A stretch of 64,000 bases of DNA, from positions 26,152,945 to 26,216,944 of the forward strand of contig CM046443.1 in the NCBI GenBank assembly GCA_025506515.1, read 5' to 3'. Shown here one piece after another: positions 58,160-64,000 of this stretch; within the stretch, counting starts at the first letter, position 1; each line of letters begins with the position of its first letter. Both the position numbers and the translations under genes were made by a program. The notes under the pieces are model-generated. The model saw only the letters and a program-made list of their open reading frames with translations. It did no database searches and was not told the origin of the DNA. Source of the stretch: Flaveria trinervia (lineage: Eukaryota; Streptophyta; Magnoliopsida; Asterales; Asteraceae).

Positions 58160-59008
58160 GCAGGATCAATTTTGATACTTAACAAAAGTATTTTCTCTCA
58201 AACTTACTAGCAAACACTCAAGAAGCATAGTTCTTTTAAGAGTTGACTATAATATACTAAGTAACACAATAAAAGCACAAGAGAATAATTTCAAGATACT
58301 TGTATATATTATTTCTCAACTCAAAGTTTACAAGACTCTTACAAGCTTACTACAAGAGTTACAATGAGAAACTATATATACTACTATCTATAGCCGGATA
58401 TACTTTGATACCAGCTGGAATCCTCTAACTAAAGTAGATACTACAAAGCTATAGTTTAAGGTATCTCAGATAATGTCTTATCTAAGATATGGTAGTCATG
58501 ACATGTCCATGACTTACCTTTTGGCACCAACTAAAGTTGGTAACTTCTACTAATATATAAAGGTGAACAGTGGAATAAAGTATGGTCAACTACATGGCCT
58601 TTTGGGAAAACACCATGTAGTATCAGAGGTCTGCAGCGGAGTGTGAGAGACCATACTTATGTCCATTGGTTCATTAGCAGCATCTTCTGAAGGTTAATTG
58701 GCTTTGGAAGAAAAAGTTCTTCTAAAGCCTTTTATACTTTGGAAGAGGCTGCTTCTTTCGTGGCTTGGGAACTTCTAGTTCGGAAGTGATTGTCTTTGAA
58801 TTCTTCTTAGTATTGAACTTCAGAACAAAAGAATTTGTCTTTGGAAGTTGGAGCTTTTCCTTTGGAAGTTGATTTTGCACTTTGTCTTTGGAAGAACTCC
58901 ATATCCTTCGGACGTTCCATACTTACCTTCAAAAGTTCATTACAAGTGTGACCAAAAATAGTCTAAGTGTTTGGTTTTGGTTGCACTAGCCTTCTTCTTG
59001 ATCCACCA
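58160..59008 (-). repeat. Element D 5' LTR
   Basis: 849 bp, TGCAGGATC to CCACCA (partner CCAACA). The TATATATAG box is at 58372-58381 on the minus strand. The decayed CTTCGGAAG cluster is at 58670-58935. Confidence 0.94.
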
Positions 59009-59013
59009 GTATG

Positions 59014-59285
59014 TATGATGTGTGATCATGTACGAAAGTATAGAATGGTTTTGAAAGAAAGTAAAGTATATTTTATTTTAAAACTAGAACCCACTCAGTA
59101 ACACTGACTTTTATGTGTTTTTAGTTGGCAGGTAATGGTTGCTGAGGATGGCACGGGGCGGCTACTTGGCTTGTTTTGGATGGCATCCATTTTGTATAAC
59201 GATAATGATTTTGCATTGTAATACAAACAAATGATGTTTTGTAATTGTTAACAATGTTGTATTATGATGTGCTCCAAATTATACA
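59014..59285 (+). repeat. H: gypsy-type LTR, right part
   Basis: It continues H after the GTATG duplication. It contains GAACCCACTCAGTAACACTGAC and GGCAGGTAATGGTTGCTGAGG, the kind of sequence found near the 3' end of gypsy LTRs. The exact end is not defined. Confidence 0.45.
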
Positions 59286-59289
59286 TAAA

Positions 59290-60230
59290 AAGCCTATCAA
59301 AAGCACATCAATTATTCCTTAATATCTTCCTTAAAATGATTAAAATGTACTTAAAAGTCTCAAATTGTGTTTTCAGGTGTTTAAAAGGGCAAGTTGGACA
59401 AAAGAAGCATATTTAGCAAGAAATTGAAGTAATCTGAGCTTTGGAGTCCAAGCATGCGGCCATGCCTCTTTAAGCACGCCCCCATGCTTTGCTAGAAACA
59501 CACCCCCGTGCTAAATTAACACACCCCTGTGTTTGGACATTTGACAAGGACAAAAGTACTATTCCCTAAAAGTAGACATGGGGCCGTGCCCCACCACCAA
59601 CACGGGGTCGTGCCCGACACAACCTGCATGTACGAGCCGACCAACTTTCGTAAGCATTGTACTAGCACAGGGCCGTGCCTTTTAGGCACGGGGCCGTGCT
59701 TAAACACTCCAGAAAGCCTATAAATAGAAGCCTAAGTTCACCATTTTTGGCAAGCTATGGTGGGTGAGTTACTCTGCAGAACTCTCTCGGGAATCAAGAC
59801 TTGAAGATCATTTGGAGGCTCGGGAGGTGCATACAACACTTGGAAGAAGCCCGGAATCGTCTAAACGCCATCCGTTGTAGATTATCAGTTTGATTGTTCC
59901 ATTTCACCGATGATTACATATCTATCTTCTTTGTTATATGCTGTTATGTTCAAGCTCATTATGAGCTAAACTCTTTTTATCATCCTAATCGGATGAAACT
60001 TATGTAATTTATGATGAACTAATGGTGTGATAAATATTATGTTAATGTTATGGTGGTCTTGGGAAAACTATTGATGGGTAGCATCTATATTTAAACGGGA
60101 AGTTATAAATTTATGGTTTGTGATTGTGATTGTTGAAACATGTGTACCTTGATTCTGATCTTAATGTAATATGTCTATGTTGTCTTACACTTATGTAATA
60201 GTTGGGTACTTAATGAAATACAAATGTTTG
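59290..60230 (+). repeat. X: unclassified LTR- or promoter-like stretch
   Basis: No gene. At 59455-59705 there are several near-palindromic CACGGGGCCGTGC words. A TATA box CTATAAATAG follows at 59718-59727 and then a leader-like region. From 59930 the sequence is A/T-rich. No PBS or coding remnant could be tied to it, so it may be a solo LTR. Confidence 0.4.
59718..59727 (+). promoter_or_regulatory. TATA box in stretch X
   Basis: CTATAAATAG just downstream of the CACGGGGCCGTGC cluster. Same arrangement (motif cluster, then TATA) as in the copia LTRs. Confidence 0.5.
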
Positions 60231-60359
60231 GTTGTGTTTATAATATTTAATATTTCATTAATGAGTTGTTAATGCACATTGACTTGATTATATAGGTTTG
60301 TGATTGTTTGAATTGATATGCATAATGTTATTATAATGAATAGATTCAAACTTGGTATA

Positions 60360-60884
60360 GTGAAGTTCCCATGCGTCCGACTGGACCATGCGCCCCAATA
60401 GTGGTCATGCGTCTGAATGGCCATGCGACTGAGTGTCCATGCGCCTAAATAGTCCATACGCCTAAATAGTCCATACGCCTGAACAACTTCATGCGACTGA
60501 CTCAGTCGCACGACTAAACACTCAGTCGTGTGAATGGATCAACCGCATGGCTCAATCGCACGAATGAACCATGCTAATGGTTCAGTCGCCCGAATGAGCA
60601 ACCCTAATCTATAAATACCACCTAATTCATGGAAAAACAAAAGCATTCAATCCACTTCGACTCTAGACGTACCCTAGCCGTCCAGAAGCCTCTAATTTCG
60701 TACTCCAAGTTCATAGAACGCTGTAGATCGATTCCTAATCGATTCTTGATGCTAGTTTCAATACAATATTGTTACTACATGCGTTCTCACTGATTGGATC
60801 ACCAATCAAATAGGATTTCGCACTATTTGGTTTGGTTTAACATGTTAATCAGTTGGTGTTTCGTTCAAATACCAGATCCCAACA
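60360..60884 (+). repeat. Element F 5' LTR (start uncertain)
   Basis: It contains an array of ATGCGCCTAAATAGTCC and CAGTCGCACGACTGA words at 60365-60600, a TATA box CTATAAATACC at 60609-60619 and the end CCCAACA at 60884. The other LTR is outside the window, so the start is a guess. Confidence 0.6.
60609..60619 (+). promoter_or_regulatory. TATA box of element F LTR
   Basis: CTATAAATACC, directly after the motif array. Identical to the word upstream of element A ORF3 (minus strand, 4133-4143). Confidence 0.65.
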
Positions 60885-60886
60885 AG

Positions 60887-60898
60887 TGGTATTAGAGC
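60887..60898 (+). other. Primer binding site of element F
   Basis: TGGTATTAGAGC, one mismatch to the initiator Met-tRNA complement, two bases after the LTR end. Confidence 0.85.
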
Positions 60899-61019
60899 TT
60901 GCCACTTGATTACGTGTTGATTCAATTGTTTTTGTTACAAAAGTTGTGTTTTTTCACTCAAAACGCAATCTTTTTGTGTCAAACGGAGTTTTTACAGCCA
61001 AAACAAGTTTAACCTACGA

Positions 61020-61270
61020 ATTATCAAACTCAGCAAGTTCAGTCGCACGATTGGCTCAATCGCACGACTAAGTTCATTCGCATTCTCCAACCGCACGATT
61101 GGACTCATTCGTACCTTCATTCGTACGACTGAGACCTTCATTCGGACTGTTCAACCATATTAGTTCATTCGGACGACTGATTCATCCGCATTTGTTCAGT
61201 CGCACGATTGAACCATCCGTATTTGTTCAATCACCCGAATAAGCCCAATCGCATACCTCATTCGCATACA
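61020..61270 (+). repeat. Motif-rich leader of element F
   Basis: Between PBS and gag, words such as CAGTCGCACGATTGGCTCA and TTCATTCGCA recur every 10-25 bp. The same words are in the LTR array at 60480-60600. Confidence 0.85.
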
Positions 61271-61304
61271 TCAGCAGTTTGTTGAAACAATAAAGTTAAG
61301 TGAA

Positions 61305-62300
61305 ATGGAGGATCATTTTTCGGCATACACAGCTAGTAGAGATACTTGTATTCAGAATCTACTGTTGTTGGAGAATGAAGTGGGAATACACAATAAACCC
61401 CCAAAGCTTATCACGTTAGACGACTACCCACAATGGAAGCAACGTTTCAAAATCTACTTAAATGGAGTAGATACAAACTTTTGGGAGGCAATAAAGTCGG
61501 GGTACAACATGCTAGTAGGAGCTGATGGAGTAAACTTACTCTAAGTGGCATGTCGGATGCACAGAAGGTAAAACACAACATTGAGAAGAAAGTCTATGCC
61601 TTGCTCACTCAGTCTATTTCGAAGGATATCTTCCATCAGTATTCGGAGTACACTCAAGCAAAGAAACTATAAGATGCGTTGGAGAAGAGGTATGACTAAA
61701 ATGCCTCTCTCAAGGCCTTAAGGCAAAAGCTTTGAAGAAGGAGTTCGACAACTTCTCTTCAATGGGAAAGGAAGGTTTGGATGATCTTATCGACAGATTC
61801 TACCACTTGATGAGTGAGATGCACACTCATGGGGTAATTACATCGATGGAGGATAAAGTATCCAACTTTGCAGATGGTCTACCGGAGAAATGGGCTTCCT
61901 TCGTATCGAATCTCAGACAGAATGGGATGCTCTCGAAGTTAGATATCAATGAATTCATTCTTAAATTAAGGGAAGAGGAGCTTAGGATGAAGTACAGAGC
62001 CCAAAAGGCCAACTATGATCAAAATCCTGCACTCTACAATGCAACACCTCCGGTCAAGACATCTAGAGCTCCACTGCAAACTGCCTTTGTCTCAAGCACA
62101 ACAATTCCAGCACAACCGTCGACTTCAGGGTCCGAAACGTCAGGGTCGTCTAGCACCCAGTATATGATACCTGAAGCCAATGCAGCAAAACTGAAAACCG
62201 ACAACTTCGGGAATGTGACTGTGGAGGTGGCCAAAGAACACATGGACCTCTTAGCTACAGTAGTTCACTCCTATGATGGACTAGTTGCTAGAAAGATAGG
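61305..62300 (+). pseudogene. Element F Gag N-terminal domain
   Basis: The ATG at 61305 begins MEDHFSAYTASRD. Frame 61305-61541 has LITLDDYPQWKQRFKIYL. The middle (61542-61731) continues with KKVYALLTQSISKDIF and two stops. Frame 61732-62367 has EFDNFSSMGKEGLDDLIDRF and FADGLPEKWASFVSNLRQ. This is the copia Gag core. It is broken by at least two frameshifts and stops. Confidence 0.87.
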
Positions 62301-62303
62301 AAA

Positions 62304-63949
62304 TTGTCACCTGCAGATAAAGATTATGAACAGGTGGACGAAATGGAGTTGGAACGTATGGACATAATGTGGGCTTTGGAAAGTGTTGTCCGACGAGCTA
62401 AAAAGTTTGTCAAAAAGACCGGACGGAACTTGGTTGCTACCAAAGACACAACCTTTGGCTTCGACAAGTCAAAGGTTACTTGTTTCAACTGTGGTGAGAA
62501 GGGACACTTCAAGCGGGAGTGTGTAAAGCCAAAGAAGACTGGGAATGGTAATCCCTTCTCGTCATTGAATCGTCAGGACAAAGCCACATCTAGCAGTTCT
62601 ACTTCATCAAGTAAGGACCCCAAAGCCTAGACTGCTAATGAGGATGAAGGACAGGACTAGAGCTTTCGGTTCGTATCACCGGTAGAGTCCAACATAGCGA
62701 ATGTGGAGGACATTGATGACGATTCTGCTAGTGAGGGAGACATAGCAGTAGAGCTTGCGATGTCAAATTCTGAAGATACTGCACTTGTGGTCAACCATTT
62801 GCCTGAAGAAGAAAAATCTGCATTAACGTCAGAATCATAAGAACCAGAATCAACAAATTTTGTACTCATGGCTGACTCATCTTCAATATCTCAGGTAAGT
62901 ACTACTAACCAGTTGTTTAATAATCATGCTTGTTTAGATTGTAATAAATTTAGAGAAAGTATAGATTTAAAATTTGTTATAGATCATAATGATAACCTAG
63001 TAAAGGACCTAGAACTATGCACTGAGGTAAATAGAGTGTTAAAACAAAACGAGCATAGTTATAAGGAAAGGATAGACCTATTGAATAAACAACTTAGGGA
63101 AATAGAGGTAGTGGCCTTTAACCAAGCAAATGACATTAAGTACTATCTGAACTCCCTAGTGGACACTAAGAAGCAAAAGGCTATTTTAGAAGTAGAAGTC
63201 AACTCTTTAAAACAGAAACTACATAGCTAGACAAGTTCATCACACATTGTCCAACACTTAGTGAGAGAGAGAAACAATGGGGAGGGGCTGGGATACAAAG
63301 TGGTTCCACCACCACATGAGACCTTGATGAACACCAAAAGTAAACCTATTAACAATAACCCCATCAAGGATCACATGGTGTCCACTCCTCTTGTTAGTGA
63401 TCCAGATTCAGTAAGTAAATCAAATGAATATGACTCTACACAAAAGGAGGCCACTTCAAAGGCAAAAGGGAAGAGGCCTTGTATTAACCTGGAAAAAGAG
63501 TTTGAAAAGGTTAATTTAAAGTCTGGGTCAAACCAAGTCAAACATGAACCCAAAAAGACTATAAAACCTAATCAATCATGGGTTTCATGTCAAACTCAAG
63601 GTAAACAAGAAATAAAAGATATAAAACCAGGTAAAGCAATTAAATTTGTAAAACCAAATCATACATCTAATAAAGAAGTGTCTCAATCCAAACATAATAA
63701 GGCCAACTGCGTAACTTTTACATCTCCATCAAAACAAATAAACCATAAAGTTGAAAGCAGATCCTGCTATAATTGTGGAGAGTATGGTCACGTAGCATCT
63801 CAGTGTCCTTATTATCAGACACCGAGGAGGAAAGTAGAACTTCCGGTATCTACACCTAGATCTTTTAAGAGGAACTCTGTGATGCCTCCAAAAAGGTCTA
63901 GTGAACCCAAAGTTCAATCCATCAGCCAGTCTTCTATCTATCACAAATA
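62304..63949 (+). pseudogene. Element F Gag C-terminal half: two zinc knuckles and coiled coil, one phase with stops
   Basis: One reading phase from 62304 to 63949 interrupted by about four internal stops (near 62630, 62659, 62838 and 63229). The first part has RRAKKFVKKTGR and CFNCGEKGHFKREC. The middle (62868-63230) is a coiled coil (LELCTEVNRVLKQNEHSYKE). The last (63261-63949) is Lys-rich and holds CYNCGEYGHVASQC. The order of knuckle, coil, knuckle is as in A-D. Downstream protease is outside the window. Confidence 0.87.
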
Positions 63950-64000
63950 GGCCTTACACAGAGATGGTTTATGGAAAGAAAAATCCGCCTCCGCATCTGA

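Larger units (their letters stand above)
33720..59008 (-). mobile_element. Element D: Ty1/copia Sirevirus-like retrotransposon, interrupted by element C
   Basis: LTRs at 33720-34544 and 58160-59008 flank a minus-strand element. A perfect GTATG target duplication (33715-33719 and 59009-59013) proves one insertion into H. Element C lies within its gag. Without C it is about 12.6 kb. Its LTRs differ more than those of B or C, so it is an older copy. Gene order is as in B, to which it is related in gag, pol and ORF3. Confidence 0.95.
60360..64000 (+). mobile_element. Element F: Ty1/copia retrotransposon, 5' part, runs off the window
   Basis: A 5' LTR ending CCCAACA at 60884 is followed by a PBS, a 400-bp leader and a long copia Gag with two zinc knuckles. 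The LTR start is not certain (somewhere before 60360). Protease and polymerase lie beyond the window. Opposite orientation to A-D. Gag differs from that of A-D but has the same domain order. Confidence 0.85.

Noticed and set aside
59516..59723. Short open frames on both strands with CPNTG/HGPV repeats
   Set aside because: They come from the CACGGGGCCGTGC words of stretch X.

Overview
This is plant nuclear DNA made of nested transposable elements. I see no host gene, rRNA, tRNA gene or CRISPR array. The elements are Ty1/copia retrotransposons with plant-type initiator-Met tRNA primer sites, a Ty3/gypsy chromovirus-like remnant and a Helitron with a Pif1-type helicase. The extra open frame downstream of pol resembles predicted proteins I remember from Asteraceae genomes such as Tanacetum, so a composite-family plant is my best guess (inference, moderate to low confidence).

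Layout. Element A (copia, minus strand) runs from the window start, inside its 3' LTR, to 24498. Element B (copia, minus, 12.4 kb) is inserted in A's reverse transcriptase at 5898-18314 with a recognisable target duplication. A itself sits in gypsy element E (plus strand, 24499 to about 30780), a decayed copy with many in-frame stops. Next come a (CA)n microsatellite and the 3' end of a minus-strand Helitron (30857 to about 31990). A gypsy-type LTR H (about 31991-33719, resuming at 59014) is split by element D (copia, minus, 33720-59008, target duplication GTATG). D in turn is split inside gag by element C (copia, minus, 44321-57013, target duplication TGCTT). After H come an unclassified LTR-like stretch X (about 59290-60230) and the 5' part of plus-strand copia element F (to the window end). 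Insertion order by nesting is E, A, B on the left and H, D, C on the right.

With insertions removed, A, B, C and D are each about 12.4-12.7 kb. They share one plan on the minus strand: 5' LTR, PBS, large gag with two zinc knuckles and a coiled coil, protease, integrase, reverse transcriptase, RNase H, a 0.6-0.9 kb non-coding gap, a long extra frame (here ORF3), polypurine tract, 3' LTR. This matches the Sirevirus (Maximus/SIRE) type of copia elements, whose extra frame is often called env-like. A and C are one family; B and D are two related families.

The most interesting pattern is regulatory. Each family has its own short palindromic motif vocabulary (AACTACTGA/TCAGTAGTT and CTTCAGC in A and C; CTTCCGAAG/CTTCGGAAG in B and D). 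The motif is clustered in LTR U3 upstream of the promoter, and again in the gap before ORF3. In all four elements a TATA-like box lies about 70-115 bp before the ORF3 start, directly downstream of that second cluster. This suggests a captured internal promoter for ORF3 that copies the U3 enhancer. No frame here is an intact full-length polyprotein; frames are broken by single-base indels and stops.
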